Source of the DNA: Nostoc sp. JL34
Lineage (GTDB): Bacteria; Cyanobacteriota; Cyanobacteriia; Cyanobacteriales; Nostocaceae
NCBI RefSeq assembly: GCF_017114945.1
Contig: NZ_JABXKQ010000015.1
Location: 62,001 to 126,000, forward strand
Reading direction: 5' to 3'
Length of the DNA: 64,000 nucleotides
Shown: one piece after another, positions 10,522 to 21,900 of the stretch
Numbering within the stretch: position 1 is the first letter of the stretch
Layout: the number at the start of each line of letters is the position of its first letter
Program-made: the position numbers and the translations under genes
Notes under the pieces: model-generated
What the model saw: only the letters and a program-made list of their open reading frames with translations
Databases searched by the model: none
Told to the model about the DNA's origin: nothing

Positions 10522-12549
10522 ATGAAACTAATAACTAATTCATTGGCTGAAAATCAAAATGACTTGCTGGCAGATGAGGGTCAAATCTCATTATCACAAA
10601 ATAACTTAGAACGAGATAATTTAATATTACCTATTTTACAAAAATCCGAAAAACACCTGCTGTTACAGTGGAATCATACTCAAACTGATTATCCTCAGCA
10701 AGCATGTATTCATCAGTTGTTTGAAGCACAAGTAGAGAAAACACCTGATGCTGTAGCATTAATCTTTAATAATCAGCAGCTCACCTATAGAGATTTGAAT
10801 ATTCGTGCTAATCAACTAGCACAATATCTGCAAACACTAGGGGTAGGAACAGAAACTCTTGTAGGCATCTGCATAGAGCGCTCCTTAGAAATGGTTGTAG
10901 CACTTTTAGCTATCCTCAAAGCAGGTGGAGCTTATGTACCATTAGATCCAGGGTATCCACAAGAGCGTTTAGCTTTCATGCTATCAGATACTCACGTACT
11001 AGTACTATTGACTAAAAAAGAACTAGTTGCCAAATTACCTACTCATACAGCATTTGTAATTTGCCTAGATACACATTGGAATGGAATAGCCAAAAATAAA
11101 ACAGAGAACCTAAGCACTAGAGTAACTGCTGATAACTTGGCTTATGTCATGTATACATCAGGTTCTACAGGTACACCTAAGGGTGTTAGTGTTATCCATC
11201 AAGGTGTAGTTAGGTTAGTCAAAGAAACTAATTATGCTCATCTCACGGCTGAAGAAATAATTCTGCAACTTGCTCCTATTTCTTTCGATGCTTCAACTTT
11301 TGAAATTTGGGGTTGCTTGATTAACGGCGGGAAATTAGTAATTTGTCCTCCTCATACACCATCTTTAGAAGAATTGGGGCAAATTATTCAGCAATACCAA
11401 ATTACTACTCTTTGGCTGACAGCCGGCTTATTCCATCTCATCGTGGATGAAAAAATTGATGCTTTAAAATCCTTGCGTCAACTTTTAGCGGGTGGTGATG
11501 TTTTATCTGTTCCCCATGTGCAGAAGTTTCTGCAAACTGTAGAGAACTGTCAGCTAATTAATGGTTATGGACCAACTGAGAATACAACTTTTACCTGCTG
11601 TCATCTGATAACAGCGCCACTACAAGCAAATGTTTCGATTCCTATTGGTCGCCCAATTGCTAATACCCAAGTTTATATATTAGATAACAACCTCCAATCA
11701 GTATCAATTGGAGAAGCTGGTGAATTGTACATTGGTGGTGATGGATTAGCTAGAGGCTATTTAAACCGTGCCGATTTGACTGCCGAAAAATTTATTTATC
11801 ACTCCTTTGATAGTAATTTAGCAACGCGCCTTTACAAGACTGGAGATTTAGCTCGTTATCTTCCAGATGGCAATATCGAGTTTTTAGGTAGGATTGACAA
11901 CCAAGTAAAAATTCGTGGTTTCCGAATTGAACTAGGAGAAATTGAGCGGGAGATTGCACAACATCCTGATGTTCGGGAAATTGTCGTTTTAGCTCGTCAG
12001 GATGAAGCAGGTGAAAAGCAGTTAACGGCTTATATTATTCCTCAGTATAACAGTAAATATACGCACAATAAATTGCGGGGTTTCTTACAGCAGCGACTAC
12101 CTAATTATATGGTGCCATCGGCGTTTGTGATGTTAGAATCACTGCCTTTGACTGCAAATGGCAAAGTAGATAGACATAAATTGCCAGCACCAGGTAGAGA
12201 ACGTCCGCAACTCGAACAAGCTTATATTTCTCCCCAAACCGATTTAGAGCGTCTGCTTGCAGGTATTTTATCTGAACTGCTCAAAATCGATCGCGTTGGG
12301 ATTGATGATAATTTCTTTGATTTGGGAGCAACGTCAATCTCAATTCTACAAGTTGCTGCGCGAGTGCAACAGGAACTTGGTATTGAGCTATCTGCTGTGA
12401 AACTATTTCAATATTCAACAATTGGCTCTTTAGCAAACTATTTGCATTCAAACCAGAATAGTCAACCGTCTTCTGACAAGCTGCAAAATCGCGCCCAACG
12501 TCAACAAGCAGCTCGGAATCGTCGCCGTAATCATCAACAAGGTGTTTAA
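10522..12549 (+). CDS. NRPS loading module, A-PCP
   Basis: A 675-residue protein with an adenylation domain (~45-560) and a carrier domain with phosphopantetheine Ser605 in LGATSIS. No condensation domain precedes it, only a linker-like N-terminus, so it should start the assembly line. Core motifs are intact: YTSGSTGTPKG, YGPTENT, YKTGDLARY, and NGKVDR with the catalytic Lys. The ten specificity residues read by eye as D-A-F-W-L-G-G-T-F-K, one change from the valine code of gramicidin synthetase, so valine or a similar branched residue is inferred. The C-terminal tail is rich in Arg and Gln, as often seen before a PKS partner. The next gene starts 3 bases after the stop, indicating one transcript. 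Confidence 0.9.
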   Translation: MKLITNSLAENQNDLLADEGQISLSQNNLERDNLILPILQKSEKHLLLQWNHTQTDYPQQACIHQLFEAQVEKTPDAVALIFNNQQLTYRDLNIRANQLAQYLQTLGVGTETLVGICIERSLEMVVALLAILKAGGAYVPLDPGYPQERLAFMLSDTHVLVLLTKKELVAKLPTHTAFVICLDTHWNGIAKNKTENLSTRVTADNLAYVMYTSGSTGTPKGVSVIHQGVVRLVKETNYAHLTAEEIILQLAPISFDASTFEIWGCLINGGKLVICPPHTPSLEELGQIIQQYQITTLWLTAGLFHLIVDEKIDALKSLRQLLAGGDVLSVPHVQKFLQTVENCQLINGYGPTENTTFTCCHLITAPLQANVSIPIGRPIANTQVYILDNNLQSVSIGEAGELYIGGDGLARGYLNRADLTAEKFIYHSFDSNLATRLYKTGDLARYLPDGNIEFLGRIDNQVKIRGFRIELGEIEREIAQHPDVREIVVLARQDEAGEKQLTAYIIPQYNSKYTHNKLRGFLQQRLPNYMVPSAFVMLESLPLTANGKVDRHKLPAPGRERPQLEQAYISPQTDLERLLAGILSELLKIDRVGIDDNFFDLGATSISILQVAARVQQELGIELSAVKLFQYSTIGSLANYLHSNQNSQPSSDKLQNRAQRQQAARNRRRNHQQGV

Positions 12550-12552
12550 GTA

Positions 12553-15500
12553 ATGGTAAATATGCAAACCTCAGATAACCAAGATCCTATTGATGGTGTC
12601 GCCATTATTGGCATGGTAGGAAGATTTCCTGGCGCTGGAAATGTAGATGAGTTTTGGCGCAATCTGTGTGAGGGATTAGAGTCAACGACTTTTTTTCAAG
12701 ATGAAGAACTAGACCCTAGTATTGACCCGAACCTTTGCAAAGATCCTAGCTACGTGAAAGCTAGAGGAATCATTCCTGGGGGCGAAACTTTTGATGCTGC
12801 TTTCTTTGGTATTAATCCACTGGAAGCTGTGGTGATGGACCCACAAGCCAGAGTTTTTCTAGAGTTGGTTTATGAAGCCCTAGAAAATGCTGGTTATGAA
12901 TCAGAGTCTTTTGAGGGTTTGATTGGTTTATACGCTGGTTGCGGTCAAAATACTTATTTTGCTAACCACATTTCTGGACGTATGGAAATTGTCGATCGCA
13001 TCGGCGAGTTCCAGACGATGCTAGCAAATGAAAAAGACTTTTTAACAACCCGTGCTGCTTACAAGCTCAACCTCAAGGGGCCGGCTGTCAGCGTTAATAC
13101 GGCTTGCTCTACTTCTTTAGTAGCAATTATTCAAGCTTGCCAAGCCTTAAGCAGCTATCAGTGTGATATGGCTTTAGCTGGTGGTGTATCTATGACTACA
13201 CCTCAAAATAGCGGTTATATGGCTCAAGAAGGCAGTATGCTGTCTGGGGATGGGCATTGTCGTCCCTTTGATGTCAGCGCTCAGGGCACAATGTTCAACA
13301 ATGGCGCAGGAGTGGTTGTTCTAAAGCGTTTAGAAGATGCACTCAATGATGGCGATCGCATCTATGCTGTAATTCGGGGTTCTGGTATCAATAATGACGG
13401 CGCTGATAAGGTGAGCTTTACGGCTCCCAGTGTAGACGGACAAGCAGAGGCCATTGCAATGGCGCAAGCTGATGCTAACTTTCACCCAGAAACCATCTCT
13501 TATATTGAAGCTCACGGCACGGCTACACCTTTAGGTGACCCGATTGAAATTGAAGCGCTGACGCAAGCATTTCGGGTACATACAGATGCTAAACAATTTT
13601 GTGCGATCGGTTCTCTTAAAAGCAATGTCGGACATTTAGTTGCGGCGGCTGGAGTAGCAGGGTTAATTAAAACCGCTCTCGCCCTGCATTATAAAAAGAT
13701 TCCACCTAGTTTAAATTTTGAGGCTCCCAACCCGAAGATTGACTTTGCCAACAGCCCATTCTATGTAAATACCAAACTAGCTGAATGGTCAGAAGGTGAA
13801 ACTCCGCGACGAGCCGGTGTGAGTTCTTTTGGTGTCGGCGGGACTAATGCTCATATTGTGCTAGAAGAAGCGCCACAAATCCAAAGTTCAGGATCTTCGC
13901 GCCCGCAGCAGCTATTGTTGCTCTCAGCAAAAACTAGTGAAGCTTTAGAGGCTGCAACAGCAAATTTACAGCAGCATTTGCAATACAATGCCGAAATTAA
14001 CTTGGCTGATGTAGCTTATACCCTACAGCGAGGGCGCAAAGCTTTTAACTACCGACGCAGTATAGTTTGTCACGATATAACAGATGCGATCGCAGCGCTG
14101 CAATCTTTAGATTCAAATCAAGTAAATACCCGGCATATAGAAATCCGCAATCCAGCCGTTGTCTTCATGTTCCCCGGACAAGGATCGCAATATGTGAACA
14201 TGGGACTGAATCTCTACAACCGCGAACCTGTGTTTCAGGAGGTAGTAGATGAATGTGCTGAAATCCTTAAACCTTTGCTGGGTAAGGATTTACGAGAAAT
14301 TATGTATCCAGTAGCGAGCGATGCCTACGGCGGGCTACGCCTACGCGAAACTGCGGCTATATCCCTACGGCAAACCTGCTTTACCCAACCAGCATTATTC
14401 GTCATTGAATACGCTTTAGCGCAGTTGTGGCAAAGTTGGGGAGTCAAGCCCCAAGCCATGATTGGCCACAGTATTGGTGAATTTGTCGCTGCTTGTATAG
14501 CGGGTGTATTTACCTTAGAAGATGCGCTGATGTTGGTTGCAACTCGCGGTCGCTTCATGTGGGAGTTACCAGAAGGGGCGATGCTCTCAGTCCGCCTCCC
14601 AGCCAAAGAGGTAGAGCCGCGATTGAGTGCAGAACTAGCGATCGCTGCAATTAATGGCCCTTCCTTGTGCGTAGTTTCTGGCCCCACAGAGGCGATCGCG
14701 GCTCTGCAAAAACAACTAGAAAACGAAGAAGTTGTTTGTCGCTATTTACACACTTCCCACGCTTTCCACTCTCCCATGATGGATAGCATCATTGCCCCCT
14801 TTGCTAAGGTAGTTGGGAAAGTTAAATTATCGCCACCCCAAATTCCCTTTGTATCCACAGTTACCGCTGACTGGATTACAGCCCAGCAAGCAACTGATCC
14901 GATGTATTGGGCAACACATCTGCGTCAGACTGTGCGATTTGCGGAGGGCGTACAAACTCTATGGCAGCAACCAGAACGCTTACTGTTAGAGGTCGGGCCA
15001 CGAATCACAACTACAACCTTAGCCCGCCAACAAGCAAAAGATATTAAACAACAGATAGCGATTCCTTCTCTGGGTGATAATGCTGACAACGAAGCCGAAT
15101 GGACAGCATTACTCAAGGCAGTAGGACAACTGTGGCTAGCAGGAGTATCTATTGACTGGAGCAACTTCTATCAAAGAGAAACGCGACAACGAATTTCCCT
15201 GCCTACCTATCCCTTTGAACGCCAACGCTTCTGGATTGATCCTCCACCTCATCCCAATCGTGCAGCAACTCCTAAACTACCAAATCCCCAATTATTAAAA
15301 AAGACCCAAGCTATGACAACATCCCCTCAGCAAAAGCTCATTCCACTGCTCAAAGAAATTATTGAAGAAACTTCAGGCTTGGAAATCGCTAGTGTTGACG
15401 ACTCGACAACATTTTTAGAAATGGGATTAGATTCCTTATCTCTGACGCAAGTTGGGCTAGCGTTGAAGAAAAAATTTAAAGTCAAAGTCACACTTAGGCA

Positions 15501-17505
15501 GTTACTAGAAATTTACCCCAATTTAGGAACACTGGCTGACTTTATCAATTCAGCCTTGTCTACTGAAACTTTATCCGCATTAGGATTAATAGAAACCGTT
15601 GCAGACTCCATTCAACAAGCACCATTACCAGCACCTGTAACCACATCACCCACTTTGGTAGTGCATGAAGTTCATACAAATGGATCTGCACCTCAGATTT
15701 CCCCCCAACCTGCTGCATCCAGTTTCCTAGAAAATGTGATTAATCAGCAGCTGCAAATCATGACTCAGCAATTGTCACTATTGGGTAACAATAGCCAATC
15801 GCTAACAATCCCAGTTGTACCTGCGGCGACATCTCAAAATAATGGTGTCAAGCCACAAAATGCTGTATCTATTCCCCCAACTCAAATCAGCAAAGAATCA
15901 GCATCGGTAGAAACAGAGTCAAATGGTGCTAAAAAGGCATTTGGTGCGGCTGCTCGAATTGAAAAGACACAAACTAAAACTCTGACAGCGCAACAACGCA
16001 CTCATTTAGACAAAATTATCCAAAGATATACAAAACGGACTCAAAAATCCAAAGAATATACTCAAACTCATCGCCCTTACTTAGCAGATCCCAGAACTGT
16101 TTCCGGGTTTAATCCGACGATGAAAGAGATGGTTTACCCCATTGTGGTGTCTCGTTCATCTGGTTCTAAACTTTGGGATGTTGATGGCAATGAATATGTC
16201 GATTTAAGCAATGGCTTTGGCTTGAATTTATTTGGTTGGTCGCCACCTTTCATTACCGAAGCAATTGAAGCACAACTCAAACTCGGTATGGAAATTGGGC
16301 CACAAACTCCCCTAGTTGGAGAAGTAGCAAAGCTGATGTGTGAGTTGACTAACTTTGACCGAGCAGCTTTTTGCAACACAGGTTCGGAAGCGGTGTTAGG
16401 AGCGATGCGGATGGCACGCACTATCACAGGACGTAACTTAATCGCCATCTTTTCTGGAGCTTATCACGGTATTTTGGATGAAGTCATTGTTCGGGGTACA
16501 AAAAAACTCCGATCAATTCCGGCTGCTCCTGGTATCCCACCCGAAATGGTAGAGAATATTTTGGTGGTGGACTATGATTCGCCTGAGTCTCTAGAAATCC
16601 TCAGAAGTCGGGCTGATGAGTTAGCAGCAGTGATGGTGGAATCTGTGCAAAGCCGTCGCCCTGAATACCAACCCAAGGAATTCCTCCAGCAATTACGTGA
16701 TTTCACGGAAGAAGCTGGTATCGCTCTGATTTTTGATGAAATCGTTACCGGATTCAGAATTCATCCAGGTGGCGCTCAAGCACATTTCGGTATCAAAGCT
16801 GATATAGCAACCTACGGTAAAATTGTGGGCGGTGGGCTACCAATTGGAGTCATTGCTGGCAAATCACAATATATGGACGCTTTGGATGGTGGGTTTTGGC
16901 AGTTTGGCGATGACTCCGTTCCAGAGGTAGGCGTGACTTACTTTGCCGGTACTTTTGTCCGCCATCCTTTAGCACTAGCAGCCGCCAAAGCAGTACTTCA
17001 GCATTTAAAACAGAGTGGCCCCAGCTTGCAGCAAAATCTTAACGCCAGAACCGATAAGTTTGTAGCGGAACTCATGGGTTATTTCCAGCAAGTTCAAGCA
17101 CCGTTCACAGCCTATAATTTTGGCTCCCTGTTCATGGTGAAATCTGCACCAGAGTTTCCCTACGGAGATTTACTATTTTACTTGCTACGGGATAAAGGAG
17201 TGCATACTTGGGATCACCGTCCTTGCTTCTTGACGACAGCCCATTCCGAAGCCGATCTGGCTTTTGTAATGGCAGCCTTTAAAGAAAGTATTGCCGAAAT
17301 GCAATCTGCTGGCTTTTTGTCTGCACCGCCTATAGAAGTAACAAACTGCGATCGCAATGGAGCAGAAATTACCAATAACAGCCTACGCAATCGTCCTCCG
17401 CAACCTAATGCCAAATTAGGACGAGATCCCCAAGGAAACCCCGCTTGGTATATTCCCGATGCCGAGCGTCCTGGGAAATATCTACAAGTTGCAAGTGTTT
17501 CCTGA
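12553..17505 (+). CDS. Type I PKS with aminotransferase, KS-AT-ACP-AMT
   Basis: A 1650-residue protein. The ketosynthase (~15-440) keeps Cys185 in TACSTS, EAHGTATPLGD and NVGHL. The acyltransferase (~535-830) has GHSIGE near 637 and HAFHSP near 735; HAFH is the malonyl-CoA type. The carrier domain has GLDSLS near 958. A class III, PLP-dependent aminotransferase (~1190-1600) resembles glutamate-1-semialdehyde aminotransferase, with Lys1423 in TYGKIVGGG as the likely PLP lysine. No ketoreductase is present. The same order occurs in parts of McyE and of iturin/mycosubtilin synthases, where the aminotransferase turns a beta-keto thioester into a beta-amine. It should extend the starter amino acid by two carbons and aminate it. 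The AT start contains a small in-frame repeat insertion (~586-605). Confidence 0.93.
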   Translation: MVNMQTSDNQDPIDGVAIIGMVGRFPGAGNVDEFWRNLCEGLESTTFFQDEELDPSIDPNLCKDPSYVKARGIIPGGETFDAAFFGINPLEAVVMDPQARVFLELVYEALENAGYESESFEGLIGLYAGCGQNTYFANHISGRMEIVDRIGEFQTMLANEKDFLTTRAAYKLNLKGPAVSVNTACSTSLVAIIQACQALSSYQCDMALAGGVSMTTPQNSGYMAQEGSMLSGDGHCRPFDVSAQGTMFNNGAGVVVLKRLEDALNDGDRIYAVIRGSGINNDGADKVSFTAPSVDGQAEAIAMAQADANFHPETISYIEAHGTATPLGDPIEIEALTQAFRVHTDAKQFCAIGSLKSNVGHLVAAAGVAGLIKTALALHYKKIPPSLNFEAPNPKIDFANSPFYVNTKLAEWSEGETPRRAGVSSFGVGGTNAHIVLEEAPQIQSSGSSRPQQLLLLSAKTSEALEAATANLQQHLQYNAEINLADVAYTLQRGRKAFNYRRSIVCHDITDAIAALQSLDSNQVNTRHIEIRNPAVVFMFPGQGSQYVNMGLNLYNREPVFQEVVDECAEILKPLLGKDLREIMYPVASDAYGGLRLRETAAISLRQTCFTQPALFVIEYALAQLWQSWGVKPQAMIGHSIGEFVAACIAGVFTLEDALMLVATRGRFMWELPEGAMLSVRLPAKEVEPRLSAELAIAAINGPSLCVVSGPTEAIAALQKQLENEEVVCRYLHTSHAFHSPMMDSIIAPFAKVVGKVKLSPPQIPFVSTVTADWITAQQATDPMYWATHLRQTVRFAEGVQTLWQQPERLLLEVGPRITTTTLARQQAKDIKQQIAIPSLGDNADNEAEWTALLKAVGQLWLAGVSIDWSNFYQRETRQRISLPTYPFERQRFWIDPPPHPNRAATPKLPNPQLLKKTQAMTTSPQQKLIPLLKEIIEETSGLEIASVDDSTTFLEMGLDSLSLTQVGLALKKKFKVKVTLRQLLEIYPNLGTLADFINSALSTETLSALGLIETVADSIQQAPLPAPVTTSPTLVVHEVHTNGSAPQISPQPAASSFLENVINQQLQIMTQQLSLLGNNSQSLTIPVVPAATSQNNGVKPQNAVSIPPTQISKESASVETESNGAKKAFGAAARIEKTQTKTLTAQQRTHLDKIIQRYTKRTQKSKEYTQTHRPYLADPRTVSGFNPTMKEMVYPIVVSRSSGSKLWDVDGNEYVDLSNGFGLNLFGWSPPFITEAIEAQLKLGMEIGPQTPLVGEVAKLMCELTNFDRAAFCNTGSEAVLGAMRMARTITGRNLIAIFSGAYHGILDEVIVRGTKKLRSIPAAPGIPPEMVENILVVDYDSPESLEILRSRADELAAVMVESVQSRRPEYQPKEFLQQLRDFTEEAGIALIFDEIVTGFRIHPGGAQAHFGIKADIATYGKIVGGGLPIGVIAGKSQYMDALDGGFWQFGDDSVPEVGVTYFAGTFVRHPLALAAAKAVLQHLKQSGPSLQQNLNARTDKFVAELMGYFQQVQAPFTAYNFGSLFMVKSAPEFPYGDLLFYLLRDKGVHTWDHRPCFLTTAHSEADLAFVMAAFKESIAEMQSAGFLSAPPIEVTNCDRNGAEITNNSLRNRPPQPNAKLGRDPQGNPAWYIPDAERPGKYLQVASVS
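14312..14347 (+). repeat. Small dispersed repeat inserted in frame in the AT domain
   Basis: The GC-rich, self-complementary string GATGCCTACGGCGGGCTACG with its CCTACGC continuation resembles short dispersed repeats common in Nostoc genomes. It codes for ASDAYGGLRLRE, which is not expected at this point of AT domains, where MYP is normally followed by a short linker to TQPALF. Confidence 0.55.
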
Positions 17506-17664
17506 AGTGTTTTGAAACAGTAATTTTCTTCAAGAAAGGAGCAAAAAATCTTCCGCCACTAAGCTTTTGATATGACTTTGATAGCTTCCTTTGATAAAAA
17601 TTTACCTCACTAGGCTATGAATTAATCGATAGTTAAACATGAGGTTGTACCTGTTACATTCCGT

Positions 17665-17694
17665 TGTTTTGGTCAGGTCAAGCTGACCAAAACA
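17665..17694. promoter_or_regulatory. Perfect 12-bp inverted repeat between PKS and acyltransferase
   Basis: TGTTTTGGTCAG and its exact complement are separated by GTCAAG. No T run follows, so it is not a standard terminator; an operator or an RNA processing/attenuation hairpin are the alternatives. Confidence 0.5.
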
Positions 17695-17782
17695 TAAGTA
17701 ACTGATAAAAAGTATATTCAGTAAACAAGCAAATAATAGCCAAATACTTACATTTCACTCATGATTAAACTTAAAAAAATCA

Positions 17783-18919
17783 ATGTATAAACACATTAAA
17801 TCTCTTACTTCTCTGCGCGGTATAGCAGCTTTTTTTGTTGTTATACACCATTTCTCCTATTACACTTTACCTAAAACTGGTTCAATTCTATCAGCCTATA
17901 GCGATTTTTTTAAAAATGGATATCTGTGGGTCGATTTTTTCTTTATCTTGAGTGGTTTTATCATGACCCACGTTTATGTTGGGGATTTTTCATTAAAGGT
18001 TAATTCGTCTAATTATCGTTCATATTTGTTATCACGTTTTGCCAGAATTTATCCTCTGCATATATTTATTTTGTCTCTATTTGTTGGATTAGAAATCATA
18101 AAAATATTTTTACTACATACTTCTGCCTTCACGGGTAAATTTAACTTAACAGCCCTTTTTGCTAACGGTTTCCTTCTACAAGCCTTCGACTTAAATTGTC
18201 CACCTTTATTTTGGTGTGATACTTACTGGAATGAACCTGCTTGGTCAATTAGCGTAGAGTTTGTTATTTACTGTATCTTTCCATTTTTATTATTCTTCTT
18301 ATTAAGAAATAGCCCCAAAAAAGATTTAATAATTTATAGTTTTACTCTCCTTAGCATATTACTAATAATCGCCTTTACCCGCGGCAATTTAGATAGTATT
18401 ATTGGCATACCTTCAATAGCTAGATGCGGGCTAGAGTGTGTACTCGGTATTATAACTTATAAAGTCTATTATAGAGGTAATTATAAAAAGTATTTCAATC
18501 TTAATTTACTAGCAATTATAGCTATAACTTGGATAATTCTGATTATGAATTACTACTGGTCTTATTGGCGTAGCCTTCACGATTGGCTAGTTTTACCAGC
18601 TTTTTGTCTCCTGATTTTAGCTTTTTCTGTCAACAATAATAGTGTGATATCAAAGTTTTTGAGTTCCCAGTTGATGCTATATCTCGGCACTATATCTTAC
18701 TCAATTTATATGGTTCATTGGTTTCTTCAAGAGTTGTTAAAAATATTTTGGCTTTATGAATTTCACAACGCCTTTGGCAAAGGATTTACAGAATATGAAA
18801 CATTGACATCTTTAGGACTATTTCTTATGATTGTACTATTGACAGCATCATTGACATATAGATTTGTAGAAGTCCCTGCGCGTAATTATTTAAAATCTAC
18901 AATCTTCGCTAAACAATGA
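17783..18919 (+). CDS. Acyltransferase family 3 (OafA-like) membrane protein
   Basis: A 378-residue integral membrane protein with about ten hydrophobic segments. The N-terminal SLTSLRGIAAFFVVIHHF has the LRGIAA and the H of the family's active region; a second conserved part is FFILSGFIM and SRFARIYPLH. Members move acetyl or other acyl groups from the cytoplasm to sugars, lipids, antibiotics or peptides. Lying between the PKS and the next NRPS gene on the same strand, it may acylate the peptide or act on it during export; this is inference from position. Codon use is more AT-rich than in the flanking megasynthases, and 277 bases separate it from the PKS, so it may be a later arrival. No clear ribosome-binding site precedes the ATG. 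Confidence 0.85.
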   Translation: MYKHIKSLTSLRGIAAFFVVIHHFSYYTLPKTGSILSAYSDFFKNGYLWVDFFFILSGFIMTHVYVGDFSLKVNSSNYRSYLLSRFARIYPLHIFILSLFVGLEIIKIFLLHTSAFTGKFNLTALFANGFLLQAFDLNCPPLFWCDTYWNEPAWSISVEFVIYCIFPFLLFFLLRNSPKKDLIIYSFTLLSILLIIAFTRGNLDSIIGIPSIARCGLECVLGIITYKVYYRGNYKKYFNLNLLAIIAITWIILIMNYYWSYWRSLHDWLVLPAFCLLILAFSVNNNSVISKFLSSQLMLYLGTISYSIYMVHWFLQELLKIFWLYEFHNAFGKGFTEYETLTSLGLFLMIVLLTASLTYRFVEVPARNYLKSTIFAKQ

Positions 18920-18994
18920 ATTGAGCGTCAGTAGTTTATCAAGACTGATTTAAATTTAACCACATTCAATAAACTGAGAAAATAATAGAGTTTT

Positions 18995-21900
18995 ATGAGC
19001 TTATCACCTGTAGATTACCAATCCAGATTAACTGCGGTTGATTTTGATCCATTTGCAGATGGAGAATTACTTCTAACCGCCCCTGCCACGGAATCACAAA
19101 AAGAAATTTGGGCTTCTGTACAAATGGGGGATGCTGCCAATTGTGCTTATAATGAATCGCAATCTCTGAGACTCAAAGGCGAACTTGATGTCAAAGTTCT
19201 CCAGTCTGCGATTGAAGAGTTAGTACAACGTCATGAAGCACTACGGACAACTTTTAGCACCGATGGCAATACACTCTGCATTGTTGCTTCTCGGCAAATT
19301 GAAATCCCTATTATTAATCTTTCTAACCTGGAACCACAGGAACAACAGGAAAAATTAGCTAGTATCTTGCGACAAGAGGTAGAGCAACCTTTTGATTTGG
19401 AACATGGCCCCCTATTTCGGGCAAAAATTGTCAAATTGCAGCCGCAGGAGCATCTAGCTATCTTGACAGCCCATCATATTATTTGTGATGGTTGGTCTTG
19501 GGCGGTGCTGATGCCAGATTTGGGTAAACTTTATTCTGGCTTGCAACAGGGTATTGTTCCTGAATTAGAAGAACCAGACTACTTAAGTGAATATGCGACT
19601 TTGCAGGAAGAAGAGGCGGATAGTCCAGAAGCGATCGCTACAGAACAATACTGGTTGGAACAATTCGCTGACTCTGTACCTGTACTGGATTTCCCTAGCG
19701 ATCGCCCCCGTCCACCACTCAGAACTTTTAACGCCGCCCGCGAAGATTGGCATTTAAATCCCGAACTAGTTGCCAACCTCAAACAACTAGGGACAAAACT
19801 CGGTTGTAGCTTTATGACTACGATCCTGGGAGGATTTGAGGTTTGGCTACACCGTCTGACAGGACAAAACGACTTGGTTGTAGGTATTCCAGCCGCCGGA
19901 CAAGCTGCTTTGGGTCAATATAATCTCGTAGGTCACTGCGTAAATTTACTACCTTTGCGTAGCCAAATTAATGGCGAAAAATCTTTCAGCGACTACTTGC
20001 GATCGCGGCGATCGGCTGTCTTAGATGCTTACGATCATCAACAATTTACCTTTGGCAGTCTGGTCAAAAAATTAGTTTTACCACGGGATTCTAGCCGCAT
20101 TCCCTTAGTTCCCATTACATTTAATATCGATCAGGGTTTAGATAGTGATAAACTCCCCTTCACTGGGCTAGAGGTAGAATTTTTCTCTAACCCCCGCGCT
20201 TTTGAGAATTTTGAACTGTTCATCAACGCCACAGAATTACATGGTCAAATGACCCTGGAATGTCAGTACAACACTAATTTATTTGATGCTGACACTATCC
20301 GCCACCGCATGGCAGAGTTTGAAACTTTGTTATTGGGTATAGTTGCTAACCCCAATCAAGCTATTGCTAAATTGCCCATTTTACCAGCAGTAGAGCAACA
20401 GTTATTAGCAACATGGAACCAGACTCAAACAGACTATCCCCAACATAAATGCATTCATCAGTTATTTGAGGAGCAGGTAGAGCGTACCCCTGATGCTGTG
20501 GCATTGGTATTTCAAGAACAACAACTTACTTATCGAGATTTAGATATTCGCGCCAACCAATTAGCGCAATACCTGCAAACATTAGGAGTGGGCGCAGATG
20601 TTCTTGTAGGAATCTGCGTGAATCGCTCCTTAGAAATGGTGGTAGGTCTTTTAGGGATTCTGAAAGCAGGTGGAGCTTACGTACCTCTAGATCCGGGTTA
20701 TCCGCAAGAACGCTTGGCTTTCATGCTTTCAGACACCCAGATCAAATTACTATTGACTCAAAAACAACTAGTTGATAAATTACCCGATCACGCCGCCAGT
20801 GTAATTTGTCTAGATACCGATTGGGATACAATCAACCAAAAAACACCAGAGAATTCAATTACTAGTGTTAAAGCTAATAACTTGGCTTATGTAATGTACA
20901 CGTCTGGTTCTACAGGTCAGCCCAAAGGTGTTAGTGTTATCCATCAAGGTGTAATTAGATTAGTCAAAGACACTAATTATGTAAATCTCACTACCAAAGA
21001 AGTATTTCTGCAAATTAGTCCCGTCTCCTTTGACGCTTCAACCTTTGAAATTTGGGGTTGTTTGCTTAACGGTGGAAAACTAGTAATCTTTCGTCCCCAT
21101 ACCCCATCTTTAGACGAATTAGGGCAAATTATTCAGCAATACCAGGTGACAACCCTGTGGTTAACAGCGGGTTTATTCCATCTAATAGTCGATGAAAAAA
21201 TTGATGCTTTAAAACCCTTACGCCAACTTTTAGCAGGTGGTGATGTTTTATCGGTTCCTCATGTCCAGAAATTTCTTAACACAGTAGAAAACTGTAAACT
21301 GATTAATGGTTACGGGCCGACAGAAAGTACAACTTTTACCTGCTGTTATGAAATTACAGCACCACTAAAGCCAGGGACTTCTATTCCTATTGGTCGCCCC
21401 ATTGCTAATACCCAAGTTTATATCTTGGACTCCCATTTACAACCTGTCCCGATTGGAATCACAGGTGAGTTGTATATTGGTGGCGATGGTCTAGCACGAG
21501 AATATTTCAATCGCCCGGATTTGACTGCTGAAAGATTTATTGCCAATCCTTTTAGCTCAGATCCCCAATCACGCTTATATAAAAGTGGAGACTTAGCTCG
21601 CTATTTACCAGATGGAAAGATTGAATACCTAGGTCGGGTTGACAATCAGGTAAAAGTAAGCGGTTTCCGCATAGAATTGGCTGAAATTGAAATCGCATTT
21701 TTGCAATATCCAGCAATAAAAGAAGCGGTCGTAATTGTTCGAGAAGATACTCCTGGAGAGAAATTACTAGTTGGTTATTTTGTCGCAGAAGTTGGTCAAG
21801 ATAACCCACAAATAATCTCAGAATTACGGCGATTCTTGAAACAACAGCTTCCAGAATATATGGTGCCAAAGATTTTTATGGCACTGGAAGCCTTACCGCT

